A stretch of 64,000 nucleotides of DNA from Rhodanobacter sp. C03 (lineage in GTDB: Bacteria > Pseudomonadota > Gammaproteobacteria > Xanthomonadales > Rhodanobacteraceae), in assembly GCF_002001175.1 (NCBI RefSeq), contig NZ_MUNT01000006.1, positions 124,001 through 188,000 on the forward strand, in the 5' to 3' direction. Below the pieces are notes generated by a model that had not been told where the DNA came from, did no database searches, and worked only from the letters and a program-made list of their open reading frames with translations. Below are positions 8,420 to 16,909 of this stretch, in pieces. The position numbers and the translations under genes were made by a program. Every line of letters starts with the position of its first letter. Position 1 is the stretch's first letter.

Positions 8420-8623
8420 ATGAGTTTCGGTACGGTCAAGTGGTTCAACGACGCCAAGGGTTTCGGTTTCATCTCACCCGAGGACGGCGGGGCGGACGTG
8501 TTCGTCCATTTTTCGGCGATCACCAGCAAGGGCTTTCGTAGCCTGCAGGAAGGTCAGCGCGTGCAGTTCGAAATTACCCAGGGGCCGAAGGGCGCTCAGG
8601 CTTCAGGTGTCGAAGCAGCCTGA
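8420..8623 (+). CDS. Cold-shock-domain RNA chaperone, CspA family
   Basis: The 67-residue single cold-shock domain starts [20 protein letters not shown], with RNP1 (KGFGFI) and RNP2 (VFVHFSAI) intact and the usual C-terminal GPKGAQA segment. It binds single-stranded RNA and DNA and melts mRNA secondary structure. It is a monocistronic gene with its own long leader and a strong intrinsic terminator at 8656-8684. Whether it is cold-induced or constitutive (CspD/CspE-like) cannot be read from the sequence. Confidence 0.95.
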   Translation: MSFGTVKWFNDAKGFGFISPEDGGADVFVHFSAITSKGFRSLQEGQRVQFEITQGPKGAQASGVEAA

Positions 8624-8655
8624 TCATCCAGGCGAGCGTTGTACAGCAAGAATGA

Positions 8656-8684
8656 AACCCCGCATCCTGTGCGGGGTTTTTTGC
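8656..8684 (+). terminator. Intrinsic terminator of the cold-shock gene
   Basis: A GC-rich stem AACCCCGCA / TGCGGGGTT with a short loop is followed directly by a T tract, 33 bp after the cold-shock stop codon. This is a classic rho-independent terminator. Confidence 0.92.
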
Positions 8685-8705
8685 TTTGGTGACCTGGAGA
8701 ACGTG

Positions 8706-9755
8706 ATGACTGATCGCAGGCGTTTCCTGAAGGCCTCCGTACTGGGAGCCTCCGTTTCGATGCTGGCATGGGGCAACAAACTGATAGCCGGATCGGCGCC
8801 CCGAATACCGGCGACGACGACCGTACGGGTGGTTTCGACCTGGGATTTCGGCGTGGCTGCGAACCAGTCGGCGTGGGCCATCCTCGGCAAGGGCGGTCAT
8901 GCGCTGGATGCGGTCGAGGCCGGTGCGAGGGTGCCCGAGGCCGACCTGAAGAACCACAGCGTCGGCAGGGCCGGTTATCCGGATCGCGATGGCCACGTCA
9001 CGCTGGACGCCAGCATCATGGACGCCGACGGCAACTGCGGTGCGGTCGCCGCACTTGAACATATCGCCCATCCGATCTCGGTGGCACGCCGGGTGATGGA
9101 GCGCACGCCGCATGTCCTGCTGGTCGGCGAGGGCGCATTGCAGTTCGCGCTGGAACAGGGCTTCAAGAAAGAGAACCTGCTGACGCGGGAATCCGAGCAG
9201 GCCTGGCACGAATGGCTGAAGACGGCGAAGTACCAGCCCTCGATCAACAGCGAAGTGCATGACTACGGCAAGGACGGCAAGACAGGCATGCCCGGTGGCG
9301 CCGCCAACCACGACACCATCGGCATGCTGGCGCTGGATGCACAGGGCCGACTGGCCGGTGCCTGCACCACCAGCGGCATGGCGTGGAAGATGCGCGGCCG
9401 CGTCGGCGACAGCCCGATCATCGGCGCTGGCCTGTACGTCGATGGCGAGATCGGCGGCGCCACCTCCACCGGCGTCGGCGAGGAAGTGATCCGCAATGCC
9501 GGCAGCTTTCTCGTGGTCGAGCTGATGCGTCAGGGCCGTTCGCCGCATGAAGCCTGCAAGGAAGCAGTGATGCGCATCGTCAAGAAGCGCCGCGAAGCCT
9601 CCAAGACCCTGCAGGTCGGCTTCCTTGCGATGAACCGCGCAGGCGAAGTCGGCGCGTACGCGATCCAGCACGGCTTCTCCTACGCCGTGTGCGATGCGAA
9701 GAAACAGGATGGCTTGATCCCGTCGCAAAGCGTCTACACCACGAGCTATTCGTGA
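8706..9755 (+). CDS. Tat-exported N4-(beta-N-acetylglucosaminyl)-L-asparaginase / isoaspartyl peptidase family protein
   Basis: The start at ATG 8706 gives MTDRRRFLKASVLGAS, a twin-arginine signal that also fits the TAT_signal hydrolase pattern; GTG 8703 is an alternative. The mature part is a plant-type asparaginase (Ntn-hydrolase). It has WAILGKGGHALDAVEAG near residue 57, GNCGAVAALE, and the autoprocessing/catalytic threonine T204 in GGAANHDTIGMLALD, followed by CTTSGMAWKMRGRVGDSPIIGAGLYVD. Family members autocleave before that Thr and hydrolyse glycosylasparagine or isoaspartyl bonds; the HDTIG form points to the glycosylasparaginase branch. It is likely periplasmic. The stop overlaps the cutC start. 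Confidence 0.88.
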   Translation: MTDRRRFLKASVLGASVSMLAWGNKLIAGSAPRIPATTTVRVVSTWDFGVAANQSAWAILGKGGHALDAVEAGARVPEADLKNHSVGRAGYPDRDGHVTLDASIMDADGNCGAVAALEHIAHPISVARRVMERTPHVLLVGEGALQFALEQGFKKENLLTRESEQAWHEWLKTAKYQPSINSEVHDYGKDGKTGMPGGAANHDTIGMLALDAQGRLAGACTTSGMAWKMRGRVGDSPIIGAGLYVDGEIGGATSTGVGEEVIRNAGSFLVVELMRQGRSPHEACKEAVMRIVKKRREASKTLQVGFLAMNRAGEVGAYAIQHGFSYAVCDAKKQDGLIPSQSVYTTSYS

Positions 9756-10489
9756 TACTGGAAATCGCCGCCAACTCGGTTGCCTCCGCATTGGCCGCCC
9801 AGCAGGGCGGAGCGGGGCGGATCGAACTCTGCACCGCGCTGGAACTGGGCGGGCTGACGCCGTCGCATGCGCAGATCGCGTTGGCCCGCGAGCGTTTGCG
9901 CATCCCGCTGTACGTGCTGATCCGCCCACGCGCCGGCGATTTCCTCTACAGCCATATCGAGTGCGAGGTGATGTTGCGGGATATCGAAGCCTGCGTGGCG
10001 CTCGGCTGCGACGGCGTGGTACTCGGCGTACTCGATGCCGAGGGCAGGGTGGACATGCCACGCTGCCACGCATTGATTGCCGCGGCCGGGAAACTCGGCG
10101 TGACCTTCCATCGCGCCTTCGACCTCAGCCACGAGCCTGCACAGGCGCTGGAGGATATCGTCGCACTCGGCTGCGAACGCATCCTGACCTCGGGCGCGCA
10201 GGCCAGCGCACCGGAAGGTGCGGCGCTGATCCGCGAGCTCGTGGTGCAGGCCACGGGACGTCTCGCGGTGATGCCCGGCGCAGGCATCACCGCGCTGAAC
10301 ATCGCCGCGCTGGCCGCCACCACCGGCGCGCACGAATTCCACGCCTCGGCCAAACACCTGCTGCCATCGGGCATGCGGCACCAGCGGAATGTACTGACCG
10401 GGATGGAAGGCGGCGAACTGCGCAGTGACACCGAACAAGTGCGCTCGCTCGTTGCCGCACTGCACGCCTCGGCTCGTGAGTATCCCTGA
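9752..10489 (+). CDS. cutC: CutC family protein (copper homeostasis annotation)
   Basis: A GTG start at 9752 overlaps the TGA of the preceding gene. Translation from here gives MILEIAANSVASALAAQQGGAGRIELC, the canonical CutC N-terminus, whereas the open frame upstream is the shadow of the asparaginase. The 245-residue TIM-barrel shows LGGLTPSH, VLIRPRAGDFLYS, VLGVLDAEGRVD, FHRAFDLSHEPAQALEDI and VMPGAGI. CutC is historically linked to copper tolerance, but its biochemical role is unsettled. Close coupling with a glycosylasparaginase suggests shared expression rather than a copper context; no copper genes are adjacent. Confidence 0.9.
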   Translation: MILEIAANSVASALAAQQGGAGRIELCTALELGGLTPSHAQIALARERLRIPLYVLIRPRAGDFLYSHIECEVMLRDIEACVALGCDGVVLGVLDAEGRVDMPRCHALIAAAGKLGVTFHRAFDLSHEPAQALEDIVALGCERILTSGAQASAPEGAALIRELVVQATGRLAVMPGAGITALNIAALAATTGAHEFHASAKHLLPSGMRHQRNVLTGMEGGELRSDTEQVRSLVAALHASAREYP

Positions 10490-10511
10490 ACCCTGCAGGC
10501 AGCCAGCTTTT

Positions 10512-10587
10512 GTAGGAGCGACTTCAGTCGCGACGCTTTTGCTTCGGAACCCCCAAACAAAGCGTCGCGGCTGAAGCCGCCCCCACC
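10512..10587. repeat. GTAG-type REP doublet, second copy
   Basis: GTAGGAGCGACTTCAGTCGCGACGC and its partially diverged inverted partner (AGCGTCGCGGCTGAAGCCGCCCCCAC) are separated by a short spacer. The arms belong to the same family as 3846-3925, with compensatory changes in the small hairpin (GCGACTTCAGTCGC). It sits between cutC and fabV. Confidence 0.75.
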
Positions 10588-10704
10588 GTGGCCATCCAGC
10601 CTGCTGGACGACCCACCTGCGGCAGCATCATTCCCTACGGCAGCGCATGGCCGCCCCGCTTGGTTACTATGGCGAATTGCCGAGCCGTTCCAGGAGCCAT
10701 TGCC

Positions 10705-11907
10705 GTGATCATCAAGCCCAAAGTCCGCGGATTCATCTGCATCACCGCTCACCCGGTCGGTTGCGAACACAACGTGCTCGACCAGATCAAGGTCACCCAA
10801 GCCGCGGGCCACGCGAAAGGCAACGGCCCGAAGCGCGTGCTGGTGATCGGCGCCTCCACCGGCTACGGCCTGGCCTCGCGCATCACCGCGGCGTTCGGTT
10901 ACGGCGCGGCCACGCTCGGCGTGTTCTTCGAAAAGCCCAGTACCACGGAGAAAACCGGCACCGCCGGCTGGTACAACTCCGCCGCGTTCGACAAGGCGGC
11001 CAAGCAGGCTGGCCTGTACAGCAAGTCGATCAACGGCGACGCGTTCGCCAACGAAACCCGCGCGCGCGCGATCGAGATCATCAAGAACGAAATGGGCGGC
11101 CCGATCGACCTGGTGGTCTATTCGCTGGCCTCGCCCGTGCGCAAGCTGCCGGACACCGGCGAAGTGGTGCGCTCGGCGCTCAAGACCATCGGCCAGCCGT
11201 TCACCAACACCTCGGTCGACACCAACAAGGACACCGTGATCGAGGCCACCATCGAGCCGGCCACCGAGCAGGAAATCAAGGACACCGTCACCGTGATGGG
11301 CGGCGAGGACTGGGCGCTGTGGATCGACGCGCTGAGCGCCGCCGGCGTGCTGGCCGAACACGCCAAGACCGTCGCCTACAGCTACATCGGCACCGAAATC
11401 ACCTGGCCGATGTATTGGCACGGCACCCTGGGCCAGGCCAAGCAGCACCTCGACAACACCGCCAAGCAACTGCGCAGCCGCCACCCCGGCCTCGAAGCCT
11501 ACGTCGGCGTGATGAAGTCCGTCGTCACCCAGGCCAGCGCCGCCATCCCGGTGATCCCGCTGTACGTGTCCATCGCCTTCAAGATCATGAAGGAGAAGGG
11601 CATCCACGAAAATCCGATCGAACAGGCCAACCGCCTGTTCCACGACCGCCTCTACCGCGCCGACGGCACCGCCCCGCAAACTGACAACGAAGGCCGCTTG
11701 CGCCTCGACGATTGGGAACTGCGCGACGACGTCCAAGACGCCTGCAAAACCCTCTGGCCCACCGTCACCACCGAAAACCTCAAACAGATCACCGACTACG
11801 CCGGCTACAAGCACGAGTTCTTGCAGCTGTTCGGGTTTGATCGGGCGGATGTGGACTATGACGCTGAGGTGGAGGCGGATCGGCGGTTTGACTGTCTGGA
11901 GATTTGA
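10705..11907 (+). CDS. fabV: Trans-2-enoyl-[ACP]/CoA reductase FabV
   Basis: The frame is open from 10588, but a GTG at 10705 gives [21 protein letters not shown], the standard FabV N-terminus of a 400-residue protein. Key features are the NADH-binding [16 protein letters not shown] near residue 45, the YxxxxxxxK active-site pair in [10 protein letters not shown] and the C-terminal FAD-independent helical region ending in [13 protein letters not shown]. FabV catalyses the last step of the fatty-acid elongation cycle and is the triclosan-tolerant enoyl reductase common in Xanthomonadales. Gene order shows no fab operon. The family call is very secure; the exact start is less so. Confidence 0.94.
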   Translation: MIIKPKVRGFICITAHPVGCEHNVLDQIKVTQAAGHAKGNGPKRVLVIGASTGYGLASRITAAFGYGAATLGVFFEKPSTTEKTGTAGWYNSAAFDKAAKQAGLYSKSINGDAFANETRARAIEIIKNEMGGPIDLVVYSLASPVRKLPDTGEVVRSALKTIGQPFTNTSVDTNKDTVIEATIEPATEQEIKDTVTVMGGEDWALWIDALSAAGVLAEHAKTVAYSYIGTEITWPMYWHGTLGQAKQHLDNTAKQLRSRHPGLEAYVGVMKSVVTQASAAIPVIPLYVSIAFKIMKEKGIHENPIEQANRLFHDRLYRADGTAPQTDNEGRLRLDDWELRDDVQDACKTLWPTVTTENLKQITDYAGYKHEFLQLFGFDRADVDYDAEVEADRRFDCLEI

Positions 11908-11979
11908 GGAAACAGGGTGATTGGAGAGGTTGGGCAGCCTGATCTTTTTGGAAGACGGGCTTGGCTTTTTAGGGGAAGC

Positions 11980-14544
11980 ATGCCAATGGAATTGGAAGAG
12001 TGGTTCGAAGGACGGCCGAAGTGGCTGCAGACCGCTGCGGTGCTCAGGCTCGCGAAAGCAACCCTGACTGAGGCCGACTACCAGCAACTGTTCAATCTCT
12101 GCCAACAGGAATCGGAGAACATCAATCAAACGGGGTTCTCGTCGCTTTCGTCTGGCAGTCTGAATAACCCGGTGATGTCGCCTTCGGTGAGGATAGCGAC
12201 TATCCACGATCTGAAGGGCATCAATGCCCTGCGACCAGCAAGGCCGCTTGATTTCGCAGTGGGCGACAACGAACTCACTGTGGTGTATGGATTCAATGGT
12301 TCTGGCAAAAGCGGCTATTCAAGGTTGTTGAAGCATTTGTGCGGCTCCCGTTTTTGCGAAGATCTTCATCCCAATGCTTTCGATTCAGTGGTCACAGAGC
12401 AAACGGCAGGCGTCCAGATCCTTGTCAACGGTCAATCCGTGCCGCTCCAATGGCGAAAGGTTGATGGGCCGCTTGAGCCGCTTAGGCACGTACACATCTT
12501 CGACAGTGAGTGCGCGAGTAGCTACGTCAGCAAGTCGATTGAAGCGGCATTCGAGCCAGCCCCAGTAAGATTTTTGGCGGACCTGGTTGCTGACTGCGTC
12601 AAAGTTGGCCAAAAGTTTGATGACTTGATGGGCACGTACCGTTCGCGTCTTCCTCTGTTTCCACAAGAGCTTCAAGAAAGCGTTGCAGCAACGTGGTTAA
12701 AAGCACTGTCACCGACGACAACTGAGGCAGAGCTTCTTGAATGGTGCTCATGGAGCCTTGCTGAAACAACTGAGCTGGTGGGGCTGGATAGTGATTTGGC
12801 TCAGGCTGATCCTGTGTCGCTAGTCGCGGGCAAGAAACGCAAGAAGAGTGCGGCCGAACTACTCATCCTGAAATTGCATGGGTTTGAAAGTTCGTGGTCG
12901 TCAGCTGTTGCGGAGCAGATAGCAGTAGCCAGAGAACAGTTGGCTGCATGCAGACGAGTGGCTGCAGAAGCGGCTCAGCAAGTTTTTAGCGGAGCACCGC
13001 TGACAGGCATCGGTGAAGCGACGTGGCGAGCCTTGTGGGATGCCGCAAAAGTCTATTCGGAGAAAGTGGCCTATCCAGATCGCGCATTCCCTGTGCTAGA
13101 TGATGCGGTATGTGTGCTTTGCCAGCAGTCCATGTCGGCAGCAGGAAGCCAGCGCATGCAGAGCTTCAACGCGTTCGTGCAGGGTGCATTGGATGCCGCT
13201 GTGGTTGATGCCCAGGCGAGCTTGGACCGTCTTACGGTGGCGGTGGTAGATGCGCCAACTGCCGAAATACTTGCTGCTCAATTTGATGCAATTGACGTAT
13301 CGATGGATGCCGATTCTTTGCATAAGAAGCTTGGCGCGCAACGTGACGCGTTGATGAGCCATCAGTCAGGAGGATCGCTGCCGAGTCTTGATTTGACTGG
13401 TGTGATTCAGCCGATCGAGGCACATGTTGCAGAGCTCCAGATCGAAATATCGAACCTTGAGGCAACCGTCGATACCACAGAACGAGCCCGGAAACAGCAG
13501 CGCCGGAAGGGGTTGCGTGGGAAACAATGGCTGAGTCAGCAAGTAACAGCTGTACGTGAAGAGGTGCATCGACAAAAGGCTCTGGCGTCCCTTGCGACGG
13601 CGAAAAAACTCGCCAGCACCAATGCACTGACTCAAAAGAAGAATGATCTTGCTGCCGCTCTCTTGGCTACGGCGCATGCAAACCGTTTTGTCGTGGAGCT
13701 TCGTGAGTTGGGCGGAGACAAACTGCCGATCAAGATTCTTCCAACACGGGGCAGCCGAACGACACAACCAGGGTTTCAGGTTAGCCTTGAAGGTGCTTTG
13801 CGCTTGAGTCCGTCACAGGTTTTGAGCGAGGGGGAAAGCCGCATCGTTGCACTTGCTGCGTTCATGGCTGATGTGACCGCAGGGCCGGTGAACGTCCCAT
13901 TTGTCTTTGACGATCCGATTTCTTCACTCGACCAAAGGTTCGAAGAAGCGACGGCTCGCAGGTTGATACGGGAAGCGAAGGTTCGCCAGGTAATCGTGTT
14001 CACGCACCGGTTGTCGATGCTCGCGCTTCTTGACGATTTGAGCGGTGAAGAGGGCATTAAGGTTGATGTTGTGGCGCTTCGGGGTGCTCCGGAAGGGACG
14101 GGTACGCCAGGGCAGACGGCAATACGGGAGAAGAAGCCAGAGAAAGCTGTGAACAAGCTGCTGGGTGAACGTCTTCCCAAAGCTCGCAAGGCGCTCGCAG
14201 ACGGTGATCGTGAATCAGGCGAGATCCTGCTTCAATCCGTTTGCAGTGACTTCCGTGTTCTCGTTGAGCGGCTCATTGAAATGACCTTGCTGAATGGTGT
14301 AGTTCAGCGCTTTCAGAAGAACCTCACGACCAAGGACAAGCTCGCCGGCTTGGCCAAGATTCGGCCCGAAGACTGTGTGCTTCTGGAGTCGATGATGACC
14401 AAATATTCATACCAAGAGCATTCCCAGCCGCAAGAAACGCCAGTGCCGCTGCCGTCAACGGATGAGTTGGGAATCGACCTGAAGGCCGTTGTTGATTGGA
14501 TTCAGGAGTTTTCTACTCGTGGTGTGCCGTTGCCTGCGGGATGA
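11980..14544 (+). CDS. AAA_13-type ABC/SMC-like ATPase with zinc-hook CxxC (RloC/PrrC-like)
   Basis: The ATG at 11980 is preferred because AGGGG lies 5-6 nt upstream; an in-frame GTG at 11917 would add 21 residues. The 854-residue protein has Walker A GFNGSGKS (104-111), a long helical/coiled-coil middle with a Rad50-like hook CVLC (378-381), a second coiled coil, the ABC signature LSEGES (615-620), Walker B FVFDDPISSLD (D644/D645) and an H-loop H676. The C-terminal about 110 residues contain RVLVE (R759, E763) and a late YSYQEH (H814). These recall the Arg/Glu/His set of PrrC/RloC anticodon nucleases, though the spacing is longer. RloC-type proteins are DNA-damage-activated tRNA nucleases in phage exclusion. 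Base composition is visibly less GC-rich than that of its neighbours. The ATPase architecture is firm; the nuclease role is conjecture. Confidence 0.72.
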   Translation: MPMELEEWFEGRPKWLQTAAVLRLAKATLTEADYQQLFNLCQQESENINQTGFSSLSSGSLNNPVMSPSVRIATIHDLKGINALRPARPLDFAVGDNELTVVYGFNGSGKSGYSRLLKHLCGSRFCEDLHPNAFDSVVTEQTAGVQILVNGQSVPLQWRKVDGPLEPLRHVHIFDSECASSYVSKSIEAAFEPAPVRFLADLVADCVKVGQKFDDLMGTYRSRLPLFPQELQESVAATWLKALSPTTTEAELLEWCSWSLAETTELVGLDSDLAQADPVSLVAGKKRKKSAAELLILKLHGFESSWSSAVAEQIAVAREQLAACRRVAAEAAQQVFSGAPLTGIGEATWRALWDAAKVYSEKVAYPDRAFPVLDDAVCVLCQQSMSAAGSQRMQSFNAFVQGALDAAVVDAQASLDRLTVAVVDAPTAEILAAQFDAIDVSMDADSLHKKLGAQRDALMSHQSGGSLPSLDLTGVIQPIEAHVAELQIEISNLEATVDTTERARKQQRRKGLRGKQWLSQQVTAVREEVHRQKALASLATAKKLASTNALTQKKNDLAAALLATAHANRFVVELRELGGDKLPIKILPTRGSRTTQPGFQVSLEGALRLSPSQVLSEGESRIVALAAFMADVTAGPVNVPFVFDDPISSLDQRFEEATARRLIREAKVRQVIVFTHRLSMLALLDDLSGEEGIKVDVVALRGAPEGTGTPGQTAIREKKPEKAVNKLLGERLPKARKALADGDRESGEILLQSVCSDFRVLVERLIEMTLLNGVVQRFQKNLTTKDKLAGLAKIRPEDCVLLESMMTKYSYQEHSQPQETPVPLPSTDELGIDLKAVVDWIQEFSTRGVPLPAG

Positions 14545-14608
14545 ATGTTCCGACGTCTTATTGCACGCTTAAATGATGCATGCAAATGCTCCCGCGCCCT
14601 GATCGGAT

Positions 14609-15355
14609 ATGCCGATGCCACCACTGCTAGCCATTGTTGAAATATTGGAACGCAGCGACCAAGGCGTGACACGGCCGTTCCTGTGTCGCTGCGATGACGG
14701 CAATTTGTACTACGTGAAGGGTCGTGGGGCTGGACGAAGTAGCCTTCTGTGCGAGTGGTTGGCGGGACATTTGGCGCTTGCGTTTAATCTACCGATACCG
14801 CCATTCGCCGTCGTCGAAGCGCCGCAGTCGTTGGTCGAGCTTTTTCCGGAAGGAGGGGATCTCGGCGCAGGGCCAGCCTTTGGTTCGCGGGTGGTGGCGC
14901 ACACCCAAGAGTTGTCAATGTCGCATCTTGGCGACGTGCCTATGCAGCTGCAGCGCGACGTGCTGATGTTCGACTGGTGGGTCCGCAACTCGGATCGAAC
15001 GCTGACTTCACTCAGTGGCAACCCGAATCTGTTGTGGGATGCCGATGCGAAGCAGCTGGTGGTGATCGACCACAATGTGGCGTTCGATCATGACTTTAGC
15101 ATTCAGTCGTTCAGCGAAACGCATGTGTTTAGACAAGAGGTTCCGAAGGTATTTCAAGACCTTGTGGAGCGTCTGTCGTATGCCAAACGGTTGCATGCGG
15201 CGCTGGCAGCTTGGCCCGCTGCCTGCCAGAATGTCCCTGACGAGTGGTGGTTCGCAGACGAGGAACGCACGGTTCCCGCAGACTTCGACCCAGACGCCGT
15301 ACTGGCGTCATTGAACCGCTGCACGCACGAAGATTTCTGGAGGTTAGCGCCATGA
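14609..15355 (+). CDS. HipA-like kinase-fold protein (HipA_2 type)
   Basis: This 248-residue protein resembles the small HipA-like kinases rather than full-length HipA (about 440). Visible elements are an ATP-lysine segment YYVKGRGAGRSSLLCEWLAG (K37), the FDWWVRNSDRTLTS motif (D122, catalytic-loop D129) and LVVIDHNVAFD (D154, metal-binding type). There is no HipB-like antitoxin beside it. Its TGA overlaps the ATG of a DUF3037 gene, and from memory these two families often travel as a pair. Together with the upstream ATPase it forms a three-gene co-directional cassette. Serine/threonine kinase activity and targets are unproven; low GC and a repeat at the cassette end suggest transfer. Confidence 0.72.
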   Translation: MPMPPLLAIVEILERSDQGVTRPFLCRCDDGNLYYVKGRGAGRSSLLCEWLAGHLALAFNLPIPPFAVVEAPQSLVELFPEGGDLGAGPAFGSRVVAHTQELSMSHLGDVPMQLQRDVLMFDWWVRNSDRTLTSLSGNPNLLWDADAKQLVVIDHNVAFDHDFSIQSFSETHVFRQEVPKVFQDLVERLSYAKRLHAALAAWPAACQNVPDEWWFADEERTVPADFDPDAVLASLNRCTHEDFWRLAP

Positions 15356-16188
15356 ACAGGTTCGCCTGCCAATACGCGATCATCCGCTTTCTGCCCTATG
15401 CAGAAACGGGCGAGTTCGCCAATGTCGGCGTGGTGCTGGCATGCCCGGCGAGTGGTTACTTCGGTGCGAAGCTGATGCCGGTCAAGAAGACCGGTCGTAT
15501 CACCGGCTTCTTCGAGCAGTTGGACAAGCGTATCTATCGTGAGGCGATGGCTTATCTGAGAGATGAGCTGGAGCGCCTTGACGAGCTGGTATGTGAGCGG
15601 GGTGCGGGAAACCAGGGCTTCGTGCAGCAAACCTTTGCAGGGCTCACCCGGCCACGCGAGGCCTTGCTGCGCTTTGGCGAAACCCGCGTGATTCTTGCCG
15701 AGGAGCCTGCCGAGACGTTACGCAAACTGTTTGCCAATTTTGTCGAGCGGGAATTCGCTAGCAAGGAGTACCACGATCAAGTGCTCGAACGTGGTGTGCG
15801 CGAGACCTTGCGTAAAGCCAACTTGCGTGAATACTTCAAGCCGGCTGAGATTGGCAACGACAACCTGCACATCAATGTGCCGTTCGTGTATCAGCGCGAT
15901 GGGCTTGTGCAACTTGCCATCAAGCCGCTCGACTTGGCCAAGGATGAGCCTAACAACGTGTTCGACCTTGGTGGCCATTGGGTAGATCGTGTGCGGCGTT
16001 TGGGCAAGCATCAGCTCCTGCCAGAGCGGATGTTATTTGCTGTGAGATTGCCTGGTACGGCAAATGAAGGAGCGCGCAAGGCTGCCAACGAAATCATCGG
16101 CGAGCTGCGTGAGCAAAACATCGTGGTTGCTGCATCCACCGACGCGGCGGCGATCACGAAGTTTGCTGCAGGCGCCTCGATTAAGTAG
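15352..16188 (+). CDS. DUF3037 family protein
   Basis: The start at ATG 15352 overlaps the kinase stop (ATGA), which indicates translational coupling. The open frame upstream is inside the kinase gene. The 278-residue product begins MNRFACQYAIIRFLPYAETGEFANVGVVLACP, the characteristic DUF3037 N-terminus. A helical middle follows with RYXR/FVEREF-type segments, and the C-terminus has DLGGHWVDRVRRLGK. No catalytic motif or membrane segment is evident. The family has no established function. Pairing with a HipA-like kinase suggests it is a partner, target or neutralising factor; this is inference from gene order only. Confidence 0.75.
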   Translation: MNRFACQYAIIRFLPYAETGEFANVGVVLACPASGYFGAKLMPVKKTGRITGFFEQLDKRIYREAMAYLRDELERLDELVCERGAGNQGFVQQTFAGLTRPREALLRFGETRVILAEEPAETLRKLFANFVEREFASKEYHDQVLERGVRETLRKANLREYFKPAEIGNDNLHINVPFVYQRDGLVQLAIKPLDLAKDEPNNVFDLGGHWVDRVRRLGKHQLLPERMLFAVRLPGTANEGARKAANEIIGELREQNIVVAASTDAAAITKFAAGASIK

Positions 16189-16191
16189 TGT

Positions 16192-16215
16192 GGGAAAAGG
16201 TGTCAGAGACAATTT
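16192..16215 (+). repeat. Dispersed repeat GGAAAAGGTGTCAG, copy 1
   Basis: GGGAAAAGGTGTCAGAGACAATTT lies 4 bp after the DUF3037 stop. The same core recurs at 16771, 23392 and 32155. Copies 1 and 2 are direct repeats bracketing a broken LuxR gene copy. Confidence 0.8.
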
Positions 16216-16346
16216 CTGACGCGCATAGCTCTCCGTGGCCATCAACTGCCTAGGCAGAAACCCGAGTCAAAGTGCACTTCAATAAGTCGGATTCTTTGGG
16301 TGCGCTCCGGCCAAGCAGTTCCCCGAGAAGCTCTGAACTGGACCGA

Positions 16347-16380
16347 GGCCGCCCGGTGTCAAACCGGGCGGCCTTTTCTT
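16347..16380 (+). terminator. GC hairpin with T-rich tail (probable intrinsic terminator)
   Basis: The stem GGCCGCCCGGT / ACCGGGCGGCC with a 5-nt loop is followed by TTTTCTT. It lies 160 bp downstream of the DUF3037 stop and just upstream of a LuxR gene fragment. The intact LuxR copy at 23711 has a diverged version of the same stretch at 23618-23655, so the hairpin may travel with the duplicated unit. Confidence 0.6.
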
Positions 16381-16434
16381 GCCGCCCGCGCCCCAGCGCT
16401 AAGATGACCTCGTATGGGGCGAGCGGAGACGGGG

Positions 16435-16766
16435 ATGTGGAAGCGGGTGGTCGGCTACGGGGCGTTGCTGGCGGCGGGAACGCTCGCCCTGCAGTGGCTC
16501 GACTACCAGCGCCTGGCGCGGATGCATTCGGGCGACGTCTACTTGTTCCTGGTCGCGGCCGCCTTCCTGGTGCTGGGCATCGTGCTGGGCGTGCGGGTGT
16601 TCGCCGCGCCGGCGCCGGCCGCCTTCGACGGCAACCCGAAGGCGCAGGCGGCGTTGAGGCTGAGCGAGCGAGATCTGGAGGTGCTGCACGAACTGGTCGC
16701 CGGCCACTCCAACAAGGAGATCGCGGCGCACCTCCACATTTCGCCGAGAAGCTGGGCGCGAAGCGG
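16435..16766 (+). pseudogene. Broken copy 1 of the small membrane LuxR-type regulator
   Basis: It is near-identical to the intact gene at 23711-24124 through two membrane helices and the first part of the helix-turn-helix (SNKEIAAHLHISP). A 34-bp deletion then removes the recognition helix: the sequence jumps from TCGCCGA to GAAGCTGGGCGCG, with short CGA repeats at both edges of the deletion. The frame shifts, and five bases later (16771) the GGAAAAGGTGTCAG repeat begins. A functional DNA-binding domain is not encoded. Confidence 0.8.
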
Positions 16767-16770
16767 AAAC

Positions 16771-16794
16771 GGGAAAAGGTGTCAGGGACAATTT
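16771..16794 (+). repeat. Dispersed repeat GGAAAAGGTGTCAG, copy 2
   Basis: GGGAAAAGGTGTCAGGGACAAT begins five bases after the end of the recognisable LuxR fragment. It is in the same orientation as the copy at 16192, so the broken LuxR unit is flanked by direct repeats about 580 bp apart. Confidence 0.8.
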
Positions 16795-16909
16795 CCGCCT
16801 GTATTGATGTCCTGCCGCATGGCGTTTGGTGCGGCCGAATTTTCCTTGACACCATTCTTGTGCCGTTTTGGGCTTGCAAGCGGGGCGCGCTGTTACTTGC
16901 GCGGGGCCT

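Noticed and set aside
9946-12207. A 753-codon minus-strand frame across cutC and fabV
   Set aside because: It is antisense to two confidently identified genes and shows no domain; high GC produces such long antisense frames.
14250-14440. A HEPN RNase motif (RxxxxH) in the ATPase C-terminus
   Set aside because: No Arg-x4-His motif is present; the available Arg/Glu/His arrangement fits a PrrC/RloC comparison better.
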